Translations under genes and position numbers: made by a program
Shown here: piece after piece, positions 17,909 to 26,296 of the stretch
Numbering within the stretch: the stretch's first letter is position 1
Layout: the number at the start of each line of letters is the position of its first letter
Notes under the pieces: generated by a model
What the model saw: only the letters and a program-made list of their open reading frames with translations
Database searches by the model: none
What the model was told of the DNA's origin: nothing
Source of the DNA: Polyangiaceae bacterium
GTDB taxonomy: Bacteria > Myxococcota_A > Polyangia > Polyangiales > Polyangiaceae
Direction of reading: 5' to 3'
Length of the DNA stretch: 64,000 nucleotides
NCBI GenBank assembly: GCA_025353725.1
Contig: JANXOF010000040.1
Span: 1-64,000 of the forward strand

Positions 17909-18661
17909 TCAGGCCTTCCGAATCACGACGACGTAGAACCCGCCAAGGACAGCCGCAGGCGAGTCGCACAGGAACCGCTCGGTCCGCTGGAGCATTCCTC
18001 GAAGGCCTGGAACCCGCATGAAAACCGCGGCCGGGGTGACGATTCGAATGCCGCGGGCGGCTTCGATACGGGTGTTGGGCGGCACGATTCGCGGCACCTC
18101 CCACGGCGAGTCGAACCTCGTGTAAACCGCATTTTCGCGCGTCGTCTTCCCCACCTTTCCGGCGGGTCCGAGTTTTTTCACGAGCCCGCGCAGACTGAAG
18201 GGGTTGTAGAATTCGGCCACGATGACGCCGCCTGGGCGCGTTACGCGTGCCATCTCCGCGAGCGCTTGGCCGATGTCAGGAACGTGCGCGAGCACCTTGA
18301 ACGAACACGTGACGTCGAAGGAACCGTCATCGAACGGGAGCGACGTCACGCTCCCCTCCACGGCATCGAGGCCTCGGGACCGCGCGAGCTCCAGCATTCC
18401 TGGCGAGAGGTCGATCCCCGTCGCCCTGCGCGCGAACTGCGCAAGCCGCTCTAAGATGAGTCCGGTGCCGCACCCGCATTCAAGAATGTCGCGGCCCTTG
18501 CCGTAACGCGCGCACAACTCGACCTCGAGGTCGTCGACAAGCGCGTGGTATCCATCGGCCGCGTTCGGACGACGATGACGCTCGTACACCTGACTAAACT
18601 CGTCATAGTACGCGCGGTTCGCCTCGTGCGAGCCGTCGCCCCCCGTCGAATGCATGGACAT
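17909..18661 (-). CDS. class I SAM-dependent methyltransferase
   Basis: About 250 residues with the classic Methyltransf_11 layout: ILECGCGTGLILERL (motif I), TGIDLSPGMLELA (motif II), SLPFDDGSFDVTCS (motif IV) and TRPGGVIVAEF. The C-terminus carries a small helical cap. Substrate unknown; the fold is shared by enzymes acting on small molecules and lipids. The frame stays open 63 codons upstream, but residues there look non-coding, so ATG at 18661 (or ATG at 18655) is preferred. It follows the S41 protease by 73 bases on the opposite side of its start and is probably an independent unit. Confidence 0.85.
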   Translation of the reverse strand: MSMHSTGGDGSHEANRAYYDEFSQVYERHRRPNAADGYHALVDDLEVELCARYGKGRDILECGCGTGLILERLAQFARRATGIDLSPGMLELARSRGLDAVEGSVTSLPFDDGSFDVTCSFKVLAHVPDIGQALAEMARVTRPGGVIVAEFYNPFSLRGLVKKLGPAGKVGKTTRENAVYTRFDSPWEVPRIVPPNTRIEAARGIRIVTPAAVFMRVPGLRGMLQRTERFLCDSPAAVLGGFYVVVIRKA

Positions 18662-19198
18662 CGCGCTTAGTATCGCAAGGATCGCGTTGCGAAGCACGCT
18701 TGGCTCGCTCTCGCCGCGGGTTTTGATGACTTTGAAATCGAATCGATCGCTACTCGAGCGGTCGCAAGTCATCACGACGCGGTCGAATGTTCTTTGGACC
18801 TCTTGGGCCCGGGGTCGGTAGAGAGAGCCCGATTTCCCATCATTTCGCACGCAAGCGTCGCGCCGTTGCAGCCTTGTTCAGCAGTCTAGTACCATCGAAG
18901 CGTTCGTGAGCCGCACGCTTTGAATACGCCGCTCACTCTGAAGAAGGAGCGGTCCGTCCGACGAAGCTGAGTGCCGGGAGACTCGGGGGTTTCCTCAAAA
19001 CCACGAGGATCCCGGAGCGCGCAACCATGGCGGTTTCGGGGCCATGCATCTCCTTCGACGGGCAGATCCTGGAAAATTCTTCACCAGGCTTGGCCGCTTC
19101 GCGCACCAGGGTACGCCAGAGCGACACTCGCTTTTGTCGCGCGTTGAGCGACCGCGACCGAATCTCACAGTGGCACAAGTCGTGCGAGAAAAGGTTAC
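18662..19198. other. intergenic region with one long hairpin
   Basis: No convincing gene. The stretch separates the minus-strand methyltransferase from the plus-strand lipoprotein and should hold both promoters. Its most visible element is the imperfect hairpin at 18974-19015 (separate entry). A purine-rich AAAAGG stands 8 bases before the lipoprotein ATG and could serve as its ribosome binding site. Confidence 0.5.
18974..19015. repeat. long interrupted hairpin upstream of lipoprotein gene
   Basis: The sequence folds as CCGGGA with TCCCGG, a symmetric GA/GA internal loop, CTCG with CGAG, then GGTTT with AAACC and a short apical loop. There is no T-run after it, so it is not a standard intrinsic terminator. 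It could act as a leader structure, a protein-binding site or a Rho-independent-like barrier on either strand. Confidence 0.4.
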
Positions 19199-20242
19199 AT
19201 GAACACCTCGCTCCGGCGCACGCTTCGAATCGCCCCGCTTGCTCTTGCGGCTTGCTTAGCGCCTTTGGTGGCGGCATGCACGTCACCCAACGGAGACGAC
19301 CTCACTCCCACGGAACAGGCGGTCGACGCTCCGACCCCGGCACCACCTCCCGCAACGCTGAAGCCGCTTGCCGGCAAACGCGTGTTAATTCTGCCTTTTA
19401 CGTATCAAATGTCCGGTTACACGGACGGAGATACAAACTGTTTTTGGGATAACGCTGTGGCGCTCAAAAGCTTCTACGAAGCAAACCGCGCGACCGCCGA
19501 AATTTATCGAGTATCGATGCATCCCGACCTTGAAGGGGTGTCTGGATACAGGTTCTCGCCGGCAGGCAACTACCGAAGCCCTGGTCAGGACTTTTATCCA
19601 CCCGAAGAGAAGATAAAGTCTCTCAAAAAAGAGGAGAGCGATTGGTTTAAAGACGCAGCTGGCGACCACCACGCCAAGGGCATCTTCAAGATTTTGCAAA
19701 CCCTGAAAGCTCAGGGAAAGGCCTTCGACCGAGTCATCACGCTCGGTCACGCGGGCTCCGACGGACCGGCCTTTCAAGCAGCGGGGGGCACAACGGCGCA
19801 AACCGGCCAATGGATTCAAATCGGATGGAACTGGCCTAACGATCGTGACCGACTCATCGGCGCGACGCGCGGAGTCTTTGGCGACACCTCGCGCTCGAAA
19901 GATGCACTCTTCAAGCAAAACCTCGAAGCCTTTAGCACCTTTGGTTCGCTTTTCCGAAGCGTACTCACCCCCACGGGGTTCTTTTACGCTGGCGGGTGCA
20001 ATGCGGGCGAAAAAGGAGGAACCATTCCGAATTACTCGTTCGTCGAAATGATGTCGTGCACTACGGGAAACCATGCCTACGGCACGTCTTCGAAAACGTC
20101 GTGCGAGGACGTAACCAAACGAGTCTACACACTCGAGGGCGTGGGCGACCCCACGGGCCAGGGGCAGCTCACCACGGCTCTCGTCCACGTCGACCCGAGG
20201 TCGCTACCGGCAGCGCCAGGACTTGATTGCAGGCCACGCTAA
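19199..20242 (+). CDS. lipoprotein with possible caspase-like (clan CD) His/Cys pair
   Basis: A 347-aa exported protein with a lipobox ending at C27 (PLVAACTS) and a Pro/Thr linker. The mature part begins with a strand (GKRVLILPFTYQ) and a metal-like loop DGDTNCFWDNA. H184 sits in VITLGHAGSDGP and C267 in FFYAGGCNAGEKGG, followed by a segment ending in CTTGNHAYGTS. A hydrophobic strand before H-(A/G) and another before GC-N is the arrangement of caspase-fold domains such as DUF4347. Function is unknown; a surface protease or inactive caspase fold is an inference. It is convergent with the next gene. Confidence 0.65.
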   Translation: MNTSLRRTLRIAPLALAACLAPLVAACTSPNGDDLTPTEQAVDAPTPAPPPATLKPLAGKRVLILPFTYQMSGYTDGDTNCFWDNAVALKSFYEANRATAEIYRVSMHPDLEGVSGYRFSPAGNYRSPGQDFYPPEEKIKSLKKEESDWFKDAAGDHHAKGIFKILQTLKAQGKAFDRVITLGHAGSDGPAFQAAGGTTAQTGQWIQIGWNWPNDRDRLIGATRGVFGDTSRSKDALFKQNLEAFSTFGSLFRSVLTPTGFFYAGGCNAGEKGGTIPNYSFVEMMSCTTGNHAYGTSSKTSCEDVTKRVYTLEGVGDPTGQGQLTTALVHVDPRSLPAAPGLDCRPR

Positions 20243-20250
20243 ACGCGTGG
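20234..20250 (+). terminator. possible hairpin across the lipoprotein stop codon
   Basis: CCACGC, a five-base loop TAAAC and GCGTGG form a perfect 6-bp GC-rich stem that includes the TAA stop of the lipoprotein gene. It lies between two convergent genes, where a terminator is expected, but lacks a U-tract. Confidence 0.3.
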
Positions 20251-20286
20251 AGCGCAAGCGACGTTAGACGCGCGTGGTCCGTGGCG

Positions 20287-21627
20287 TCAGAGGCATACGC
20301 GTCGCTCGAGCCACGTCGCGCGGCTATCTCCGTAGAGAACCCAAACCGTTCCGTACGCGTCACCGAGCACGGCGATGTCGGTTATGGGCTTTCCCTCTGA
20401 GATGATCCCGAGCGAAGTGAACGTGCCCGTGGCGTCCAAGCGGCCGAGTTCGAGAACACGCGACGCGCCCGGTGCGCCATCGAACGGCCGGACGCGTGCG
20501 ACCCACCCGGCACGGATTCCCGCGTCCCCCTCGCCGCTTGCGACGCTCGCGCCCAGAGGAGCCGGGTCGAGGCCGTTGGGATAGAGCGACCACGAAGCTT
20601 CAACTTCGCCCTTCGCTGGGTCGTCAATAGGAAGGGTCGCCATTCCGAATTCGCTTATTTCTCGCGCAATCGGGACCAAAGCAAAGAGCCGGGAGCCCGA
20701 AACGGCGGGCGTGAGGTCGACGCCTCGCTCCGGAGGGCCCCCCACGAACACGACCACGTCTTCCCCGAGCACCAGGTAGCTCCCGCGTAGTGCGAGCGGG
20801 CGCGCGTGCACGGGTGCCATGCCCGAGCGTGCGTCGAGGTAGAGGGCCATCGCGGTCTCGCCACGAGAGACGACACGAATCACGGTCGCGCCCGCGCCGT
20901 CGTCCGAGAGACGGGTCGTCTCGCCCTCGTCGAGGGTGACAAACGCTTGCATGACGGCGCCTTCCGTCGTTCGGCGCGTGTCGAGCGTCGCCACTACGGC
21001 ATGGCCTTCGCCAAGCGCGGCGGCGGCCAAACGTGTCCCGCCTTGACTCTTGGTAATGAACTTCGTGTCGTTTGCACCGAGCGTGGTGCGATAGACATCC
21101 CCGCCCGCGGCCGGGCAATACGCCCAGCGCCCGGCGAGCTCACAAGGCGGCCATCGCATGGCGACGAACGACAACGGCGTCGGGACGACCGGGACCTTTA
21201 CGGAGGCCGGCGGAGGCGCGCCGAGTGGCACCGAAAAGCGACGCGGCTTTCCCCCGTCATTGGCAATCAACTGGAGTTCCGCTTTCGTCGTGCGCAACGC
21301 CGCAGGCCCGCGAAACACTTGCTCAGCCGGCCCATAGGCGAGACGGCAGAGCGTCGGAGCGACGCTCGTGGCGCGCGGCGGGAGAGGTGCAAGAGCTGCA
21401 TCGTTGAAGCTCGCGGTCGCGTCAGCTGCAGCGACCGACCCCGCATCGGCGACCAAAAGCAGAGCTGGAGCGGCGTCGGTCGTCACCTCGTTGGGTGCGC
21501 CAGCACAACGACGAAACGAGACTAGAGTAAGCGCGAGCGCGAGCGTGAAACCTGAAGTGACGACGAAGCGCTGAGAAGGCGTGCGCACGGCTCGTGTTCT
21601 ATCAAAGAAGTGCGCGCTTTGATCCAT
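20287..21627 (-). CDS. exported protein of unknown function
   Basis: A protein of up to 446 aa, not recognised. An N-terminal hydrophobic segment (VVTSGFTLALALTLVSF) followed by an Ala/Asp-rich linker indicates export or anchoring. The body is strand-rich and repetitive in style (GEGHAVVATLD, GETAMALYLDAR, DIAVLGDAYGTVWVLYGD), suggesting a beta-propeller-like fold. A GTG at 21588, just before the hydrophobic segment, is as likely a start as the ATG at 21627, which lies only 29 bases from the divergent MoxR gene. No catalytic motif seen. Confidence 0.6.
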   Translation of the reverse strand: MDQSAHFFDRTRAVRTPSQRFVVTSGFTLALALTLVSFRRCAGAPNEVTTDAAPALLLVADAGSVAAADATASFNDAALAPLPPRATSVAPTLCRLAYGPAEQVFRGPAALRTTKAELQLIANDGGKPRRFSVPLGAPPPASVKVPVVPTPLSFVAMRWPPCELAGRWAYCPAAGGDVYRTTLGANDTKFITKSQGGTRLAAAALGEGHAVVATLDTRRTTEGAVMQAFVTLDEGETTRLSDDGAGATVIRVVSRGETAMALYLDARSGMAPVHARPLALRGSYLVLGEDVVVFVGGPPERGVDLTPAVSGSRLFALVPIAREISEFGMATLPIDDPAKGEVEASWSLYPNGLDPAPLGASVASGEGDAGIRAGWVARVRPFDGAPGASRVLELGRLDATGTFTSLGIISEGKPITDIAVLGDAYGTVWVLYGDSRATWLERRVCL

Positions 21628-21656
21628 CCGTCGCGGGCTCGTGATACTTCAACAGG

Positions 21657-22985
21657 GTGGCAACTCTTGGCTCGAAACCTGGCCCAAGCGACGGCCTTCG
21701 TCCACTTTCTGTGCCTGTCGGACCACGGCTCGAGCGTGTGCTCAAGGTGGCGTATCGCGCGCGCCGGGCCGTGCTCCTCGAAGGTCCGACGGGGGTAGGG
21801 AAAAGCGAGATCGTTCGGCGCGTCGCGAGCGACCTCGGGATTGAGACCACGATCTTAGACCTTAGCCTCCTCGAACCTCCTGATCTCGTCGGGCTGCCCG
21901 TGATGAAAGACGGGCGCACGGAATACGCACTTCCGCACATCCTTCCGCGCGAAGGCGCGGGTATCTTGTTGCTCGAGGAGCTGAACCGCGCCGAGCGGTA
22001 CATTCAGCAGCCCGCGCTTCAACTGCTTTCGGCGCGCCGCCTCCACGAATACGAACTACCGGCGGGCTGGGTATGCGTGGCTACCGTCAATCCGCAGACC
22101 GCCGACTACCACGTGACTGCACTCGATAAAGCACTCCGGGCTCGCTTTCTCCAAGTCTCGGTACGAGCGGACCGCGCGTCGTGGCTCGCGTGGGCGCAGA
22201 CGAAAAACCTGCATCCCGGCGTCGTTGCGCTTGCGCACGATCACGAGCGATTGCTCGACGACGTGCCGCCAAGAACGTGGACCTACGCGTCCGAGCTACT
22301 TCAAGCGTTTACGGTCGCGGAACTCGAAGACGGCGCGCTTCTCCGTGACGCGCTGGGGGGCTATTTGCCTGCGGCGTGGGTCGAAGCGCTGCTCGCCTCA
22401 AAAAGCTCGTGGGGAACACGCGTAGGCTTCGATGTGCGCTTACTCCTAGCCACGTACACGCCCACGTCGAACCTTTCGAAGGAAATTGCAGAATACAAGC
22501 ACAAGGGTCAAACAGATCGCCTTGACGAGATTGTGCATCGCCTCGTGCCGCTCCTCGCGGGGCCCGAGGCCGGGGTTCTCGCCGCGCAGGGGCAGCTCAC
22601 GCTCGCGTCGGTCGAGGCTCTTTTTGCGGATCTGCCCGGGGATCAGCGCGAGAAGCTGCAAGAGGCCCTTGGCGGAAACCCTACGGCGGCAACGCTCGTT
22701 GACGTCGACCCGACGGACCTACTCGCAGGCTTCTCGGGGAGCGCGGCCGAGAAGAAGCTCGCGGTCTGGCGAGCAGACCCTTTGAAGCAGCACCGGATTG
22801 CGCTGGCGGTAACGGGTCTTCGAGCGTTTCTCGAGCAGCCTTCGCGGCTCGCCGAATTGAAGAAAAGCAACATCGCGCGGCAAAGCCTCGGTCACTTGCT
22901 GGTTCACCTTCACGAGCGCCACGCGATGCCGCTGGTGGAGACGCTAAAGCGCGTGGGTATCACGCCGGTAAGGCCAGGAGGATAA
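21657..22985 (+). CDS. MoxR-family AAA+ ATPase
   Basis: A 442-aa ATPase using a GTG start. Walker A is LLEGPTGVGKSE (about residues 40-51), Walker B is GILLLEELNRA, and sensor 1 is VCVATVNPQ with an arginine-finger-like LRARFLQV. This is the MoxR layout, usually paired with a VWA protein to load metal or remodel a partner complex. The C-terminal third is a helical specificity domain. The next gene, separated by 6 bases and preceded by a strong AGGAGGAT, encodes exactly such a VWA partner, so the two almost certainly work as a chaperone pair. The client is not evident. Confidence 0.85.
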   Translation: MATLGSKPGPSDGLRPLSVPVGPRLERVLKVAYRARRAVLLEGPTGVGKSEIVRRVASDLGIETTILDLSLLEPPDLVGLPVMKDGRTEYALPHILPREGAGILLLEELNRAERYIQQPALQLLSARRLHEYELPAGWVCVATVNPQTADYHVTALDKALRARFLQVSVRADRASWLAWAQTKNLHPGVVALAHDHERLLDDVPPRTWTYASELLQAFTVAELEDGALLRDALGGYLPAAWVEALLASKSSWGTRVGFDVRLLLATYTPTSNLSKEIAEYKHKGQTDRLDEIVHRLVPLLAGPEAGVLAAQGQLTLASVEALFADLPGDQREKLQEALGGNPTAATLVDVDPTDLLAGFSGSAAEKKLAVWRADPLKQHRIALAVTGLRAFLEQPSRLAELKKSNIARQSLGHLLVHLHERHAMPLVETLKRVGITPVRPGG

Positions 22986-22991
22986 CCCGCG

Positions 22992-24320
22992 GTGGCAAAC
23001 GCGACACGTAGCGAACTCGAAGATTGGCTTGACCGGTTCATTCGCGATCCGGCTTTTCTCGAGGCTTATCCCTACTATGCGGCCATACTTGCCAAGCTTA
23101 CGCCCGTGGCGGACCCGTCGGTCGCTCGCATGGCCGTGTCGCTCCATGACGCTCGGTTTTATCTACACGTCAATGTCGACTCCTTCATGGCTGAACCGCA
23201 GTACCTGCGGGGCGTTTTGCTGCATGAAGTGCATCACATCGTTCTTGGGCACCTCACGCATCCCAAGTTCGCGGAGTGCGAGGAGCCTGAGCTGATGGAT
23301 CTCGCGGTCGAGATGTCCGCCAATGAATACATTGAAGAAGAGCTGCCGCCCGCCGTGACGTGGCGCTCCTATTCGTCGGTGGGGATCCGCGCCGGACAGA
23401 GCACGCGTGAGCGCTACGAAATTCTGGTCGGGCATAGGCAAGGCTCCGGCGCGCACCCGAAGCCTGGCCCCGGTGAGCGCGGCTCGGGCACGGTCGATGA
23501 TCATCGCCATCTTGCCAAGGGCGACGCGGCGGCGGGCGGCGTCGCGCAGACCGCGCTACTGGTCGGGCGTGCGGTAGCCGAAGCGAGAGCCGAGCGCAGC
23601 GCCAAACAAGACGTGCCGGCTGACATTCCCCCCGCATCGCAGGCGAAAAAGCGAGGAAAGAAGCCGCCGCCCGAGGCGCCCGTGGCCTACGACGAGGACG
23701 ACGACCCCAACGTTTCGAGGCGATACCTTGTGGCCGGGCGTACGCCGGGTCGACTCATCGAAGAACTCGCCGAAACGACGCGCGCGCCCGATGAGGTGAT
23801 GGATTGGCGCTCGGCCCTCGCCATGTTTGTCGCGCGCGCACGGGCGCCCGTCCACACGTGGTCGAGACCGAACAGGCGCTTTCCGAATCGGATCTTCGAG
23901 GTTCCTGGGCGAAGCTGGGCGCCGCGGCGCGACGCGGAACAGCACCTCCTCGTGGCGATCGACACATCGCTCAGCATGACGAAACAAGAGCTCGAAGAAA
24001 TCGCGCGTCAGCTCAAGGTCCTATCCGAACGGGCGCGCGTAACCATCGCGGAGTGCGATATGTCCGTGGCGCGCGTTTACCCGTTTTCAGGTCGCATCGA
24101 AAACGTCGTCGGCCGCGGCGGGACAGATCTACGCCCCGTGTTCGCGCCCGCCATCCTTGGCGCCCATGACGTCGACGGCGTGGTGTACTTTACAGACGGC
24201 GACGGCCCGTACGATGCGTTACCCGCCCCGGTGCCTACGCTCTGGGTACTCACAAAGCCTTTGCACTTCAAATGCCCATGGGGCGAGAGAGCGTGGCTGC
24301 GAGCGCCTCGGACGATGTGA
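22992..24320 (+). CDS. VWA-like protein with HExxH metallopeptidase-type domain (DUF2201-like)
   Basis: A 442-aa protein starting at GTG, with AGGAGGAT 8-15 bases upstream. The N-terminal domain has LLHEVHHIVLGHLTH, an HExxH motif (H78, E79, H82) with a third histidine nearby, as in putative predicted metallopeptidase domains. A disordered Lys/Pro/Glu-rich linker follows (PPASQAKKRGKKPPPEAP). The C-terminal domain is VWA-like: LVAIDTSLSM (MIDAS-type DxSxS) and later GGTDLRPVF and GVVYFTDGDG. It forms a MoxR-VWA pair with the preceding gene. Part of its linker-coding DNA is duplicated as a decayed fragment about 1.4 kb downstream. Confidence 0.85.
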   Translation: MANATRSELEDWLDRFIRDPAFLEAYPYYAAILAKLTPVADPSVARMAVSLHDARFYLHVNVDSFMAEPQYLRGVLLHEVHHIVLGHLTHPKFAECEEPELMDLAVEMSANEYIEEELPPAVTWRSYSSVGIRAGQSTRERYEILVGHRQGSGAHPKPGPGERGSGTVDDHRHLAKGDAAAGGVAQTALLVGRAVAEARAERSAKQDVPADIPPASQAKKRGKKPPPEAPVAYDEDDDPNVSRRYLVAGRTPGRLIEELAETTRAPDEVMDWRSALAMFVARARAPVHTWSRPNRRFPNRIFEVPGRSWAPRRDAEQHLLVAIDTSLSMTKQELEEIARQLKVLSERARVTIAECDMSVARVYPFSGRIENVVGRGGTDLRPVFAPAILGAHDVDGVVYFTDGDGPYDALPAPVPTLWVLTKPLHFKCPWGERAWLRAPRTM

Positions 24321-24666
24321 GACTAGCCGAGGTAACATCTAGTCCCCAGACCTGTGGAGCCCCAGATAGAATGGAAAGCGGCGCCCCTGTCATCGTGGTC
24401 GGCGACGCTCCGTCTGAAACAGGCTCGAACTTGGCTCCGTTTCGAGCGTAGATCCCGAGCTGGTGCCAAGCGGCGCCGACGTTGACTCGCCAGCCTGGCC
24501 CCCCAATGAGCTTGATTCACCCGGGCTGACGCGCTGACGCGCTGTTTCGGAGAGGCCGTGGATCGCCTCGCAGACCCTTTCTAGGGCGCGCTACGGCGCG
24601 ACGTTCCAGCGTGCCCAGATCCATGGATGCCGAGGACACATGCCGACCTTGTGCGCCACCGGTCAC

Positions 24667-24787
24667 ACCGAAAAAATTTGGAGGATACGCCATGCCCGGT
24701 GGCAGGAGCGATCCCTCTTCGACCAAAAGGCGTCGGGCGTTCGCCGTCCGTCGTCACGCGCAACAAGTACCATCCAAATTTTTCGGT
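24667..24787. repeat. inverted repeat pair, MITE-like
   Basis: ACCGAAAAAATTTGGA at 24667-24682 and TCCAAATTTTTCGGT at 24773-24787 are reverse complements apart from one A/T-run length difference. They enclose about 90 bases without coding sense. The AT-rich arms stand out from the GC-rich background. No flanking target duplication was recognised. Confidence 0.4.
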
Positions 24788-24842
24788 ACTCGTTGTCCAT
24801 CGAAACAAACTTAATGCACTATACAATCTTTAGACAGCAGTT

Positions 24843-25035
24843 CCGGTGAGCGCGACTCGGGCACGGTCGATACTCATCGACATCTTGCCCAGGGCGACAC
24901 GGCCGCGGGCGGCGTTGCCCCGACGTCGCGTCTGGGCGGGCGCGCGGTCGCCGAAGCCAAAGCCGAGCGCTAAACCCACCGTCCCGGCTGACATTCCCCC
25001 CGCGTCGCAGATGAAGAAGCGAGGCAAGACGCCGC
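24843..25035 (+). pseudogene. decayed duplicate of part of the VWA gene
   Basis: This segment matches 23470-23667 along its length, from CCGGTGAGCGCG to GCGAGGCAAGACGCCGC, with scattered substitutions and small indels that break the frame (for example a TAA just after the GCCGAGCGC block). The shared part encodes the linker upstream of the VWA domain. It is a remnant of a second, otherwise lost copy, or a fragment pasted in by recombination. Confidence 0.75.
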
Positions 25036-25369
25036 GTATCCGTAGCACCCGCGGCGCACGACGAAGATCTCATCAACGCTCCGGGAGCGTAGCCGCACGT
25101 CCCCTCACTGTGAACACCTGTTCGCGGCGACCGAGGTCCTGGCTTGTCCGGATCTCGAAACGCTCCGAAAGCTTGCTTCCACCACGCGGAAGTCAGCTGT
25201 CGCCAGGTTTCGACAACGGCCATGCATCACTCACACACTCGACGACCATGGCAATATCGAAACGATTCAACCCTTGATAGTCAGGCGACAACGTCTGAAA
25301 AGCCACTATGGGCACAGTCCGAAAGTTCGTGCGGAACTGCCCTCTTCTCTCAAGGTACTCGCAGTAGTG

Positions 25370-26197
25370 TTACGGAGCACCGACGCCAGCCTTATAATGA
25401 CTCCCTACTTGTTCTGGCGTAGGCGCTTTGTTGTACACGGCGACCTCATCGATATCTCCGGCAAAACCTCCGTACTGACTATTAATCGAAAATGGCACGA
25501 TACTCTCATTCAAGATTGCCCTCGAGTCGCCTATCGACGCAGACGGTACGCCATCTACCTAGAGGCGCATAATCGCACCGTCATAGGTAGCAACGAAATA
25601 GCCGTAAGCGTCGGGTATTGACCCGGTCGAACCAATGAGGACCGTACTTCCTGACGCATTCGCCCGCACAAAGATGGGGCGTGAGTCACCCCGATTCGTT
25701 TGCAACGCGTAGCCGTCTTGGCCCTCTTGATGCGCAAGAATCGTTGCGTAGTTGGAAACATCCGTCGGTCGGGCCCAGACTTCGAGCGAGAACGATTGTC
25801 GAGCGGCAAAGCCAAGAGCTGTTGCTGAGAACGTCGCGTATCCGCTCCCTCCACTCCGCTCAAAATGGCACGCAGTGTCTCGATCTCCGGCGATTGCGCC
25901 GGGAATCCCGCATTTGACGGGTCCCGACGAAAAGTTGAACTGTCCGCTGTTCTTCGAGGAAGACGCGTCAACGACCAGTCGCTGCCCGTCTGGCTCGCCC
26001 ATTCGTAGGTACAGCACGGGCTCGTCAGCAAGGACCACGGCTGCGTAGGTAGGCCGACCGGCGTCTGGACCGAGACGAGCGTCCGAATCCGCGTTCGCGT
26101 CGCGCGTACGATTGACGGCATCCCAAGCCAGCGGAGTGCGGGTGACAAGGGGCGGCGCTGCTCCGTCGGGGGGAGGCGTTTGGGGCCGAAATTCCAC
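25370..26197 (-). pseudogene. LamG-type (concanavalin A-like) protein with internal TAG
   Basis: A secreted-type LamG/jellyroll domain: AAVVLADEPVLYLRMGE at the start, SGPVKCGIPGAI, SFSLEVWARPTDVSNYATIL, then YFVATYDGAIMRL. The frame hits TAG at 25559-25561 exactly where the family has the aromatic residue of LYVDG. Beyond it the same frame continues with VDGVPSAS, GGFAGDIDEVAVYNK, PTPEQVGSHY and a TAA at 25370, the normal LamG ending. So a single codon interrupts an otherwise intact domain: pseudogene, recent mutation or readthrough. The 5' end is uncertain; GTG at 26197 opens the frame and no signal peptide is seen in it. Confidence 0.75.
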
Positions 26198-26296
26198 ACA
26201 CCTCCATACGGCACCAGCGCGTGGATTGGCGCGTCGCCGACGCGACCGAACATGCCAGCGCTTCGCGTACGTCGGCGCCCGAGGGGGTGTTACCTG

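Larger units (their letters stand above)
24321..25369. other. gene-poor region with decayed sequence
   Basis: No intact gene is convincing here. The right half starts with a degraded copy of part of the upstream VWA gene. The left half holds a short inverted repeat that may be the ends of a small mobile element. Base composition is less GC-biased and stops are frequent in all frames. The whole stretch looks like decaying or foreign DNA between two functional blocks. Confidence 0.5.

Noticed and set aside
19171-19186. TGGCAC-N5-GTGC resembling a sigma-54 promoter upstream of the lipoprotein
   Set aside because: The -12 element departs from TTGCA and the implied start site would fall about at the start codon, leaving no leader for the AAAAGG site.
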